NCBI GenBank assembly: GCA_965199165.1
Contig: OZ240681.1
Coordinates: 2,356,001 to 2,420,000 of the forward strand
DNA from: LMUY01 sp965199165
Lineage (GTDB): Bacteria; Pseudomonadota; Alphaproteobacteria; Acetobacterales; Acetobacteraceae
Direction: 5' to 3'
Length of the DNA: 64,000 nucleotides
Part shown: piece by piece, positions 42,624-50,621 of the stretch
How the letters are laid out: each line of letters starts with the position of its first letter
How positions within the stretch are numbered: the stretch's first letter is position 1
The notes under the pieces: model-generated
What the model was told of the DNA's origin: nothing
Databases searched by the model: none
What the model saw: the letters and a program-made list of their open reading frames with translations, nothing else
Program-made: the position numbers and the translations under genes

Positions 42624-42899
42624 ATGAGCCTCTACACCAAGAACGGGCGGCCGCTGCAGGTTGTGGGCGAGATGGTCTACAGCCGGGCGGGCCTCGTCAT
42701 CGGGCGGATCCACGGGGACCGGGTCCACGGCGCGAACGGGCACTACGTCGGAACCATCGTCGGTGACCGACTGGTGCATCGTTCGACCGACGCCGCCAGC
42801 TTGGGCGGGACGTTCGTCACGTCGAGCCGCGCTGCTTCTCCCGGCCCCAATGTTCCGGCGTCGGCGATCTGGGGAGACGAGCCGAAGACGCCCGACTGA
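42624..42899 (+). CDS. conserved hypothetical protein, short glycine/His-rich beta repeats
   Basis: A 91-residue protein starting 15 bases after the CoA-transferase stop. The first half (MSLYTKNGRPLQVVGEMVYSRAGLVIGRIHGDRVHGANGHYVGTIVGDRLVHRS) consists of short beta-hairpin-like repeats of the form G-x-x-V/I-G-x-I-x-G-D-R, a pattern known from small alphaproteobacterial proteins of the 4-fold beta-flower type. The second half is Ser/Pro-rich and probably unstructured. Function is unknown. The likely RBS is weak (GGCGCGGCGC), so translational coupling with the CoA-transferase gene is plausible. Confidence 0.7.
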   Translation: MSLYTKNGRPLQVVGEMVYSRAGLVIGRIHGDRVHGANGHYVGTIVGDRLVHRSTDAASLGGTFVTSSRAASPGPNVPASAIWGDEPKTPD

Positions 42900-42962
42900 G
42901 GCGGGATGGTCATAACCACTCATTTATGCTGACAGGGCAAATCGCAGACTGCGCGGCTGCGC

Positions 42963-43379
42963 TCACCGTGAAGTTGCAGAGCCCGAGGGAGCTACAACAG
43001 TCACCGACGTGGGAACATCGTTTGATAAACCACTTCCGGTTACGACATCAAAACTATCGTCGCCAAGGTAACCAGGGTTAGCCTGATAGCGCCATTTTGG
43101 ATTTTGACTTGGGCTATCCAAGATAGTCAAAGTGCCATGCTGCGGAGATTTAACTAGGTCCGCCGAGGCGGCTCCCTGACTTTGGAAGAAGTTCAGCTGG
43201 CAATAACCATCATTGCTGACTTTCATGTCTGCTTGCCCGACCCTCACGCCATTCGAGAACGAATAACGCCCGACCTCACAGATTGAAGCTCTGTGGCCGT
43301 TTGTAGCAACGTTTCCGGAAGTGCCAGTGCAAGAGGCCAGAAGTGTCATTGATAGAAGCAGCACAATATTGCGTGGCAT
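42963..43379 (-). CDS. hypothetical lipoprotein with an Ig/cadherin-like segment
   Basis: A 138-residue predicted lipoprotein with the lipobox LLASC (cysteine at residue 17). The C-terminal half reads PQHGTLTILDSP...WRYQANPGYLGDDSFDVVTGSG, which fits the P-x-H-G-T...Y-x-P-x-x-G-Y-x-G-x-D-x-F pattern of bacterial Ig-like (cadherin/Tandem-95 type) modules; only one such module is present. The base composition is clearly more AT-rich than its neighbours, which suggests recent transfer. It stands alone and is oriented opposite to the flanking genes. Function unknown. Confidence 0.7.
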   Translation of the reverse strand: MPRNIVLLLSMTLLASCTGTSGNVATNGHRASICEVGRYSFSNGVRVGQADMKVSNDGYCQLNFFQSQGAASADLVKSPQHGTLTILDSPSQNPKWRYQANPGYLGDDSFDVVTGSGLSNDVPTSVTVVAPSGSATSR

Positions 43380-43549
43380 ACGGAACTCCAGATGAACGCG
43401 CGAGACTTAATACGGGAAGCGAACGATGTCCATGCTCTCGGACGACTGCTCGTGCTCGGTTCAAGGGCGGTGTCCACGTGACATGGTGCTGCGCGCTACG
43501 GTGAGCCAACCGGCCCGCGGCTTGCATCGCGCAGGCCGGAGGAGCCGCC

Positions 43550-45049
43550 ATGCGCCGTATCCTGCTCGCCGTCGCCGCCCTGCTGCTGTGCACGCATGCC
43601 GGGGCGCAAACCCTGCGCATCGGGTTGAACAGCGACCCGGACGCGCTGGACCCGACAGTCTCCCGCACCGTCTCCGGCCGCCAGGTCTTCGCGGCGATGT
43701 GCGACAAGCTGGTCGACATCGACGCCTCGCTCAACCTCGTGCCGCAACTGGCCACGGCCTGGCATTGGGAGGATGGCGACAAGACGCTGGTGCTGAGCCT
43801 GCGGGCCGGCGTGCATTTCCATGACGGGTCGGTCATGGATGGGGAGGCCGTCGCGGCATCGCTACGCCGGCACCTCGCTCTGCCGGGCTCCACCCGCAAG
43901 GCCGAGATGGGGCCGGTCGAGTCCGTGGAAGCGAGCGGGCCGCTGGAGGCTCGCATCCATCTGTCCAAGCCCTTCGCGCCGCTGGTCGCCGCCTTGGCGG
44001 ACCGCGCGGGCATGGTCATGTCCAAGCAGGCCGCCGCGCTGTCCGCCAACGAGTTCGCCCAGGCGCCGGTCTGCGCCGGGCCGTTCCGCTTCGTGCGGCG
44101 GGTCGCCCTGGACCGGATCGAGTTGGAGCGCTTCCCCGCCTACTGGGATGCGGGATCGATCCATTTCGACCACGTTACCTACGTCCCGATCCCGGATGCC
44201 ACCATCCGCGGCGTCAACCTGCGCAGCGGGCAGCTGGACCTGATCGAGACGGTGCAGCCTTCGGACATCTCCGTGTTGCGGGCGGCGCGTGGGATACGGG
44301 TGGTGACGGGGCCGAGCCTGGCGTCGTTCTATATCGCGGTGAACGTGGCCAACGGGCCGCGCGCCAACAGCAGGATCGGCCAGTCCGCCGCGGTGCGGGA
44401 GGCATTGAGCAAGGCGATCGACCGCAAGGCGCTGGTCGACGTCGTGTTCGACGGGCTGTACGTGCCGGGCAACCAGTCCGTCCCGCCCGGCAGCCCGTTC
44501 TACGTCGCCAAGTTCCCGGTGCCCGAGCGTGACCTGCCCGGCGCCCGTGCCGCGCTGCAACGCGCCGGGCTGGACCGCGTGGCGGTGCAGCTCTCCCTGC
44601 CGAACTCGACGGACTACCTTCAGGCGGGCGAGGTGATCCAGTCCATGGCGGCCGAGGCCGGGATCGACGTGACGCTGCAGACCACGGAGACGGCGACGCT
44701 GCTGGCGCAATGGACCAGCGGTGACTTCGAGAGCCTGCTGATCCAGTGGAGCGGCCGGACGGACGTGGACGCCAACCTCTACAACTTCAACGCCTGCGGC
44801 ATGGCGCTGAACGGCGGCCGCTACTGCAACCCGAAGCTTGACGCGGCGCTGGACGCGGCGCGCGGCACCACGGACATGGCGCGCCGCATGGCCGACTACA
44901 CGGACGCCGCCGCGATCTACCTGGCCGACCTGCCTTACATCTACCTCTACCACTCCGTCCTGATCACCGGGATGACCGAGCGGCTGGACGGGCTGAAGCC
45001 GGTGCCGGACAGCCTGTTCCGGCTGCAAGGACTGCGGTTGAGGCCCTAA
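43550..45049 (+). CDS. ABC transporter substrate-binding protein, peptide/opine type (family 5)
   Basis: A 499-residue periplasmic binding protein with a cleavable signal ending CTHAGAQ (about 1-20). Family-5 (DppA/OppA/NikA) marks are LRIGLNSDPDALDPTVS at the mature start, LVPQLATAWHWEDGDKTLVLSLRAGVHFHDGSVMDGEAVAASLRR, and REALSKAIDRKALVDVVFDGLYVPGNQSVPP. Such proteins bring di/oligopeptides, opines or similar solutes to an ABC importer. No permease or ATPase genes adjoin it, so it is an orphan binding protein. A GGAGGAG-like site precedes the ATG. Its stop overlaps the convergent MazE-like gene (CTAA shared). Confidence 0.93.
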   Translation: MRRILLAVAALLLCTHAGAQTLRIGLNSDPDALDPTVSRTVSGRQVFAAMCDKLVDIDASLNLVPQLATAWHWEDGDKTLVLSLRAGVHFHDGSVMDGEAVAASLRRHLALPGSTRKAEMGPVESVEASGPLEARIHLSKPFAPLVAALADRAGMVMSKQAAALSANEFAQAPVCAGPFRFVRRVALDRIELERFPAYWDAGSIHFDHVTYVPIPDATIRGVNLRSGQLDLIETVQPSDISVLRAARGIRVVTGPSLASFYIAVNVANGPRANSRIGQSAAVREALSKAIDRKALVDVVFDGLYVPGNQSVPPGSPFYVAKFPVPERDLPGARAALQRAGLDRVAVQLSLPNSTDYLQAGEVIQSMAAEAGIDVTLQTTETATLLAQWTSGDFESLLIQWSGRTDVDANLYNFNACGMALNGGRYCNPKLDAALDAARGTTDMARRMADYTDAAAIYLADLPYIYLYHSVLITGMTERLDGLKPVPDSLFRLQGLRLRP

Positions 45050-45270
45050 GCGCGGTCCATGTCGATCGGGGCATGAAGGTTGTCGTCCGTGATGCCAGCG
45101 ACCAGACTCTGAATGTCATACTTCGCCAGCTGCAGAGGTTCGATTACGATACGGCCTGCCTCCGCCCGGACTTCAACCGGCTGCTCCGGGCGGATATTCG
45201 CAGCCTTCAGGACCGATGACGGAATCCTGACGGCGGCACTGTTGCCCCACTTCTCCACGACGCCGCGCAT
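45046..45270 (-). CDS. MazE-like antitoxin (SpoVT/AbrB domain), orphan
   Basis: A 74-residue protein whose first 45 residues form a swapped-hairpin AbrB DNA-binding domain: VEKWGNSAAVRIPSSVLKAANI is the MazE hallmark (K-W-G-N-S-x-A-V-R-I-P). The C-terminal tail (LAKYDIQSLVAGITDDNLHAP) would neutralise a MazF/ChpB-type toxin. No toxin gene is next to it: downstream is the antisense end of the binding-protein gene. ATG at 45270 is chosen for spacing to GGGAGG; one codon earlier (45273) is also ATG. Its partner may have been lost or lie elsewhere. Confidence 0.88.
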   Translation of the reverse strand: MRGVVEKWGNSAAVRIPSSVLKAANIRPEQPVEVRAEAGRIVIEPLQLAKYDIQSLVAGITDDNLHAPIDMDRA

Positions 45271-45329
45271 CATGTCCTCCCTCTATGTTCCTGCGCGATC
45301 GAAACTACATCGCGCTAGGGCAAGTATAG

Positions 45330-46520
45330 CTATCGTGTCAGCTCCCGCGCCATCTCGTCCAAGCCGGCGACGGTGAGCGGATACATCCGCTTCTCCATCA
45401 GCTCCCGCACCATCCCGATCGACTGGGTGTACCGCCAATCCGCCACGGGTGACGGGTTCAGCCAGGCGGCGCGGCGCCAGTGGGACGTCATCCGGGTGAG
45501 CCAGGTGCTGCCCGCCTCCTCGTTCCAATGCTCCACGCTGCCGCCCTTCATGGCGATCTCGTACGGGCTCATCGTCGCGTCGCCCACGAAGATCGCGCGG
45601 TAGTCGGCGCCGTAGGTGCGCAGCAACTCCGCCGTCGGCACGGAGGTGTCGGCGCGACGGCGATTGTCCGTCCACACTCGCTCGTAGGGGCAATTGTGGA
45701 AGTAGAAGAACGACAGGTGCTTGAACTCGCTGCGAGCGGCGGAGAACAGTTCGGCCGACACCTGGACGTGGTCGTCCATGCTGCCGCCGACGTCCAGGAA
45801 CAGCAGCACCCGCACGGTGTTGCGCCGCTCCGCCTGCATGCGCAGGTCCAGCGAGCCGGCGTTTGACGCGGTGGCGTGGATGGTGCCGGGCAGGTCCAGC
45901 TCCGTTGGCGTGCCGGTTCGGGCGAAGCGGCGCAGCCGGCGCAGCGCCACCTTCATGTTGCGGGTGCCAAGCTCCAGCGTGTCGTCCAGGTCGCGGAATT
46001 CGCGCTTGTCCCACACCTTCACCGCCCGGCGATGGCGGCTGCCGTCCTGGCCGATGCGTACGCCCTCGGGGTTGTAGCCATAGGCGCCGAAGGGCGAGGT
46101 CCCGGCGGTGCCGACCCATTTGGAGCCGCCTTGGTGCCGGCCCTTCTGCTCGGCCAGGCGCTGACGCAGCGTCTCCATCAGCTTGTCGAAGCCGCCGATC
46201 GCCGCGATCTGCGCCTGCTCCTCCTTCGTCAGCAGCTTCTCCGCCAGGCGCCGCAGCCACTCCTCCGGGATATCGGCCGCGACACCCTCGGCGCTCGAGG
46301 CGGCAGTGCCTTCCAGGCCCTTGAAGCAGGTGGCGAACACCCGGTCGAAGCGGTCCAGGTGCCGCTCGTCCTTCACCAAGGCGGCGCGGCTGAGGAAGTA
46401 GAAATCCTCGACGCTGTAATCGGCCACGCCCGTCTGCATCGCGCCCAACAGCGCCAGGTATTCCATGATGGAGGCAGGGACGCCGGCCTGGCGCAGCGAG
46501 AGCACGAAATGGGTGAACAT
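45330..46520 (-). CDS. CoxE-like VWA domain protein
   Basis: A 396-residue protein of the CoxE/VWA-containing family. An N-terminal helical region (FTHFVLSLRQAGVPASIMEYLALLGAM, SVEDFYFLSRAALVKDERHLDRFDRVF) precedes the VWA domain in the second half, with a MIDAS-like DVGGSMDDHV and the following FFYFHNCPYERVW. Such proteins work with MoxR ATPases in assembling or activating enzymes and are normally encoded right after moxR. Here the likely partner ATPase is at 32535-33380. It follows the antiporter gene by 33 bases on the same strand. Confidence 0.92.
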   Translation of the reverse strand: MFTHFVLSLRQAGVPASIMEYLALLGAMQTGVADYSVEDFYFLSRAALVKDERHLDRFDRVFATCFKGLEGTAASSAEGVAADIPEEWLRRLAEKLLTKEEQAQIAAIGGFDKLMETLRQRLAEQKGRHQGGSKWVGTAGTSPFGAYGYNPEGVRIGQDGSRHRRAVKVWDKREFRDLDDTLELGTRNMKVALRRLRRFARTGTPTELDLPGTIHATASNAGSLDLRMQAERRNTVRVLLFLDVGGSMDDHVQVSAELFSAARSEFKHLSFFYFHNCPYERVWTDNRRRADTSVPTAELLRTYGADYRAIFVGDATMSPYEIAMKGGSVEHWNEEAGSTWLTRMTSHWRRAAWLNPSPVADWRYTQSIGMVRELMEKRMYPLTVAGLDEMARELTR

Positions 46521-46553
46521 GGAGGCGAGCCTACCGCCTGGCAGCCCGGCGCG

Positions 46554-48071
46554 TCATCCCACCGAGCGCAGGCGACGCAGCGTGTGGCCCTCCGCCCAAT
46601 CCAGCTCCTCCTCCAACTGGTGGAAGGTGTGGTCGCCGATCACGAAGCCACGCCGCAGTTCCAGCAGGCGCGCCCGTTTGGCGGCGATCACCTGCAGCGT
46701 CAGGCTGTGCCGGTCTGCCTGCAGCCCCGCCGCCTCGTGCTCCGCCACCAGGGCCGAAGCCGGGGCGCCCGGCGTGGCGCGCAGGAGGTCCAGCGCCGCC
46801 TCCGCCGCCTCCTCGCGGGCCAGCGCCAGTTCGCGCTGCACGGCGCCATCATCGCCGAAGTCGAGCAGGCGCATGAGCGGGGCAAGGGTGATGCCCTGGA
46901 TCACCAGGGTGCCCAGGACCACGGCGAAGGCCGCGGCGATGACGAGGTCGCGGTAGGGGAAGGGCGGTACCCCGCCTTGCCCCGCCGGCAGCGCCAGGGC
47001 CGTGGCGAGCGTCACGATGCCGCGCATGCCGCACCAGGATACGACGAGCGAGCCTTTGAACGGCGGACGGAAGGTGTCTGCCGGGGCCAACCGGCGCAGC
47101 AGGCTGCTGAAGCCCAGCACCCAGGCCATGCGTGCCCCAACCACGGTCAGGAACACGGCTGCGGCGAATACCGCGGTAAGCGCCGCATGTCCGTCCAGCC
47201 GGTCCAGGACGCCGCGCAGTTGCAGGCCGATCAGGATGAAGGCGAGCGCGTTGAGCACGAACACGGCCACCTCCCACACCGCATAGGAGGCGCGGCGATG
47301 CTCCGCCCCCAGCCGGATAGGGACCATTCGCGCGATCGTGGCCGCGTAGGCGACGGTGGTGATCACGGGCGAAACACCCAGCCGCACCGCCAGCAGCCAC
47401 ACGGAGAAGGTGCCGACGAACTGCGTCACCACGGAGACGGCGATGTCGTGCGCCGGGCGGACGACCAGCATGTAGAGCCGGGCCGCCGCGAACCCCACCG
47501 CCGCGCCGCCGGCGCAGCTGAGCACCAGCAGCCAGCCGGCCGACCAGACGGAGAACGCGCCACCCGCCACGGCGCCGAGCGCCACGCGGTAGATCAGCAG
47601 CGCGCTGGCATCGTTCAGCAGGCTCTCCCCCTCCAGGATCACCATCACCCGGTGCGGCGGCGACAGCGAGCGCAGCACCGCGGTCGCCGCCGCGGCATCC
47701 GGCGGGGCGACGATGGCGCCCAGCACGACCGCGACCGCCCACGGCATGCCCGGCACCAGCCACCGCGCGACGAAGGCCACCGCGACCACGGTGACCGCCA
47801 CCGCGACCAGCACCAGGCTGCCGACCGGCAGCCAGTTCGCCTTGAGGTCACGAGGCGAGGCGTCGAACGCGGCGTCCATCAGCGTGGGGGCCACGAACAG
47901 CGCCAGCGCCAGCTCCGGATCCAGCGTGGCGTCGACGCCGGACGGGACGAAGGCCAGCGTCGCCCCGGCGACGGCCAGCAGCGCCGGGTAGGGCGCGCCG
48001 ATCCGCTGCGCCACCACGGTCAGCGCCGCGCCGGTCAGCAGCAGCACCAGGATCAGCTGGAACAGTTCCAC
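46554..48071 (-). CDS. Na+/H+ antiporter, CPA1 (NhaP-like)
   Basis: Inner-membrane cation:proton antiporter of 505 residues with about 12 helices and a C-terminal cytoplasmic tail (from ~410) containing the family end LLELRRGFVIGDHTFHQLEEELDWAE. The ion-site region of helix 5 is seen as GAIVAPPDAAAATAVLRS, with the PD pair, followed by VMVILEGESLLNDASALLIYRVALGAV, which is diagnostic of CPA1. GTG start at 48071. Cation preference cannot be told. It is preceded by a NIPSNAP gene (38-base gap) and followed by the VWA gene. Confidence 0.94.
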   Translation of the reverse strand: MELFQLILVLLLTGAALTVVAQRIGAPYPALLAVAGATLAFVPSGVDATLDPELALALFVAPTLMDAAFDASPRDLKANWLPVGSLVLVAVAVTVVAVAFVARWLVPGMPWAVAVVLGAIVAPPDAAAATAVLRSLSPPHRVMVILEGESLLNDASALLIYRVALGAVAGGAFSVWSAGWLLVLSCAGGAAVGFAAARLYMLVVRPAHDIAVSVVTQFVGTFSVWLLAVRLGVSPVITTVAYAATIARMVPIRLGAEHRRASYAVWEVAVFVLNALAFILIGLQLRGVLDRLDGHAALTAVFAAAVFLTVVGARMAWVLGFSSLLRRLAPADTFRPPFKGSLVVSWCGMRGIVTLATALALPAGQGGVPPFPYRDLVIAAAFAVVLGTLVIQGITLAPLMRLLDFGDDGAVQRELALAREEAAEAALDLLRATPGAPASALVAEHEAAGLQADRHSLTLQVIAAKRARLLELRRGFVIGDHTFHQLEEELDWAEGHTLRRLRSVG

Positions 48072-48109
48072 GCGGGCTTAGTCCAGCTGTAGTGCCTCAG
48101 GCCCCGGCG

Positions 48110-48436
48110 TCAGAGCACGCTGGAGAATTTCGTCGGCACCAGCATCTCGTTGACGATGTGGCCGACGATGGCGCCGTCCTTCTCCGTCTCGGCGCGCTTG
48201 GCGATCCATTCCGGATCGGACTGGAACGCCGTCCATTTCTGCTCCCGCTCCGCCAGGCTCTCCCAGGCGAGCATGTAGGTCAGCGACTGGTTGGAGTTGC
48301 CGACCAGCGTGGTCCAGAAGCCCGCCTGGCGGATGCCGTGGCGCTGCCAGATCGCCAGCGTGACCGTCTCGAACCGCTTCAGCAGCGCGGGCAGGCGGCC
48401 GGGCACGCAGTGGTACACGCGCATTTCATAGATCAA
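48110..48436 (-). CDS. NIPSNAP family protein
   Basis: A 108-residue ferredoxin-like (dimeric alpha-beta barrel) protein. Hallmarks are the start LIYEMRVYHCVPGRLPALLKRFE, the GIRQAGFWTTLVGNSNQSLTYMLAWESLAEREQKWTAFQSDPEW block and the terminal VPTKFSSVL. Function of bacterial NIPSNAP proteins is poorly known; many sit beside oxygenases or catabolic enzymes. The start is a TTG at 48436 with GGAGA upstream, since no ATG precedes the conserved strand. It is divergent from the AsmA gene and heads the antiporter-VWA unit. A second NIPSNAP gene is at 57710-58024. Confidence 0.9.
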   Translation of the reverse strand: MIYEMRVYHCVPGRLPALLKRFETVTLAIWQRHGIRQAGFWTTLVGNSNQSLTYMLAWESLAEREQKWTAFQSDPEWIAKRAETEKDGAIVGHIVNEMLVPTKFSSVL

Positions 48437-48518
48437 GCTGCGTCTCCATCGAGGTGCCGCACCATGCGCGGCAGTGGAGGGCGCTGCAACCGTGCCGGTC
48501 GCGCGGCGTTCGCCTCGC

Positions 48519-50576
48519 ATGCCAGAGGACGCACCCAAGCCGCCGCGGCGCCGCCGCCACATTTGGGCGTACGTGCTCGGCACGTTGGTCGTCGCCGCCA
48601 TCGCCGTGGTGGCGCTGTGGGATTGGGACTGGTTCCTGCCCATCGTCGACGCACGGGCGAGTGCCGCGCTCGGCCGCAAGGTGACGGCGCAGCATCTGCA
48701 CGTCCAGCTCGGCCGCACCACCGTGGTGACGCTGGACGGGATCCAGGTGGCGAGCGCCGACGGGTTCCCCGCCGACAAGCCGTTCGCCACCATCGCCAAG
48801 CTGGCGGTGACTGCCGACGTGATGGCCTACATCCACGACCGGCAGATCGTCATCCCGCAGATCACCGTCGACCAGCCGATGGTGGACGCGGAGCAGACGG
48901 CGCAGGGCACCGCCAACTGGCCCGCCCCCGCAAGCTCGTCCTCCAGCGGCCCGGCCGACCCGAATGCCGGGCCGAAGATCGGCCAACTGGTCATCAACGA
49001 CGGACATGCCCACGTCGTGCTGGCCAAGCTGAAGGCCGACTTCAACCTGGACGTTGCGACCCGGCCCGGTCCCGCGGCCGGAGACAGGGGGTCGAACGCC
49101 GGGCAGATCGTGGTCGGCGCCAAGGGCACCTACGCCGCGCAGCCGATCACCGGCGAACTGATCGGCGGCGCGCTGCTGTCCCTGCGCGACACGGCCCAGC
49201 CCTACCCGATCGACCTGCACGTCGCCAACGGGCCGACGCGTGTGGCGCTGACCGGGACCGTGCAAAACCCGCTGAACTTCGCCGGCGCCGACCTGAAGCT
49301 GGAGTTCACCGGCCCGGACATGGCCCAGCTGACGCCGCTGACCGGCATCCCGATCCCGGAGACGCCTGCCTACTCCATTGCCGGCAAGCTGGACTACGCG
49401 GACAAGAAGGTCCGCTTCACCGGCTTCACCGGCCGGCTCGGCAACAGCGACCTGAACGGCGACATCCTCGTCGACCCCACGCGCGAGCGGCCGTTCGTCG
49501 AGGCGAACCTGTTCTCCCGCCGGGTCGAGCTGGCCGACCTCGGCGGCTTCATCGGGGAGACGCCCGGCCGCAAGGGCGAGGCCAGCCAGAGCGCGCAGCA
49601 GAAGGCCGAACTCGCCCGCACCGAGGCGAGCGACCGTATCCTGCCTGACACGCCGATCAACCTGCCCAAGCTGAACATGGCGGATGTCCGGCTGCAGTAC
49701 AAGGGCGCCCACATCGAGGGGCGATCGGTCCCGCTGGACAACATCGTCGCCGACCTCACGATCACGGACGGGCGGCTGGTGCTCAACCCGCTGTCGTTCG
49801 GTGTCGGGACCGGCCAGATCGCCCTCACGACCGACCTGACACCCGTCGGCAAGGACGTGCGGGCCAATGCCACGATCTCCTTCAAGCGGGTCGACCTGGC
49901 CCGGCTGCTGTCTGCCACGCATCTGGTGCAGGGCGCAGGGACGATGAGCGGCAGCGCCCGGCTCGACTCCACCGGCAACTCGATGGCGTCGCTGCTGGGC
50001 CATGGCGATGGCGGGCTGAGGCTGGGGATGTCGGGCGGCAACCTCAGCGCGCTGCTGGTGGACATCGCGGGGCTGGAGTTCGGTAACGCACTGCTTTCCG
50101 CGCTCGGCATCCCGCAGCGTGCCAACCTGCAATGCTTCGCCGCCGATTTCGGGCTGACCCGCGGCGTGATGAACACCAAGACGCTCATCTTGGACACCAG
50201 CGAGGCCCGGGTCCAAGGCACCGGGGACGTGAACCTCGGCGCCGAGACCATCGACTACAAGCTGGACACCAAGTCGAAGCACTTCTCCGTCGGCTCGCTG
50301 CAGACGCCGATCGACATCACCGGGCGGCTGAAAAGCCCCAGCATCCGGCCGGAGGTCGGGCCGCTTGCGGCGCGGGCGGGCGCCGCTGTCGGACTGGGCA
50401 TCCTGTTCCCGCCAGCCGCCATCCTGCCGACGATCCAGTTCGGTACCGGGGACGACGACGTGTGCCAGGCGGCCGAAGCCCCAATCGCGCGGAGCACGCC
50501 CGCCTCGATCGCTGCGCCGCGCCCAGCCGTGCGGAGCACGCCCGTCAGGCACACGGCGGTCCGCCGTCGGCGTTAG
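48519..50576 (+). CDS. AsmA family protein
   Basis: A 685-residue inner-membrane-anchored periplasmic protein. A basic Pro-rich cytoplasmic start (PEDAPKPPRRRRH) leads to one membrane helix (about 16-38), then a long beta-rich AsmA/chorein-like domain with repeated G-x-L-x-x-x-D/N-G patterns (LGRKVTAQHLHVQLGRTTVVTLDGIQVAS, GMSGGNLSALLVDIAGLEFGNALLSALG). The C-terminus is basic (PVRHTAVRRRR). AsmA proteins take part in outer-membrane lipid homeostasis, some as lipid conduits. The ATG at 48519 is favoured; a GTG at 48474 would add 15 residues. It precedes the P450 gene by 45 bases. Confidence 0.9.
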   Translation: MPEDAPKPPRRRRHIWAYVLGTLVVAAIAVVALWDWDWFLPIVDARASAALGRKVTAQHLHVQLGRTTVVTLDGIQVASADGFPADKPFATIAKLAVTADVMAYIHDRQIVIPQITVDQPMVDAEQTAQGTANWPAPASSSSSGPADPNAGPKIGQLVINDGHAHVVLAKLKADFNLDVATRPGPAAGDRGSNAGQIVVGAKGTYAAQPITGELIGGALLSLRDTAQPYPIDLHVANGPTRVALTGTVQNPLNFAGADLKLEFTGPDMAQLTPLTGIPIPETPAYSIAGKLDYADKKVRFTGFTGRLGNSDLNGDILVDPTRERPFVEANLFSRRVELADLGGFIGETPGRKGEASQSAQQKAELARTEASDRILPDTPINLPKLNMADVRLQYKGAHIEGRSVPLDNIVADLTITDGRLVLNPLSFGVGTGQIALTTDLTPVGKDVRANATISFKRVDLARLLSATHLVQGAGTMSGSARLDSTGNSMASLLGHGDGGLRLGMSGGNLSALLVDIAGLEFGNALLSALGIPQRANLQCFAADFGLTRGVMNTKTLILDTSEARVQGTGDVNLGAETIDYKLDTKSKHFSVGSLQTPIDITGRLKSPSIRPEVGPLAARAGAAVGLGILFPPAAILPTIQFGTGDDDVCQAAEAPIARSTPASIAAPRPAVRSTPVRHTAVRRRR

Positions 50577-50621
50577 CGCCAAGCCGGCGCATGCGGTGAG
50601 TGGACAAGCGGTCGCGACCCC

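Noticed and set aside
45876..48092. A 738-codon + strand frame opposite the VWA and antiporter genes
   Set aside because: Antisense shadow; rich in Gln/His/Arg as expected from reverse reading of membrane-protein codons.
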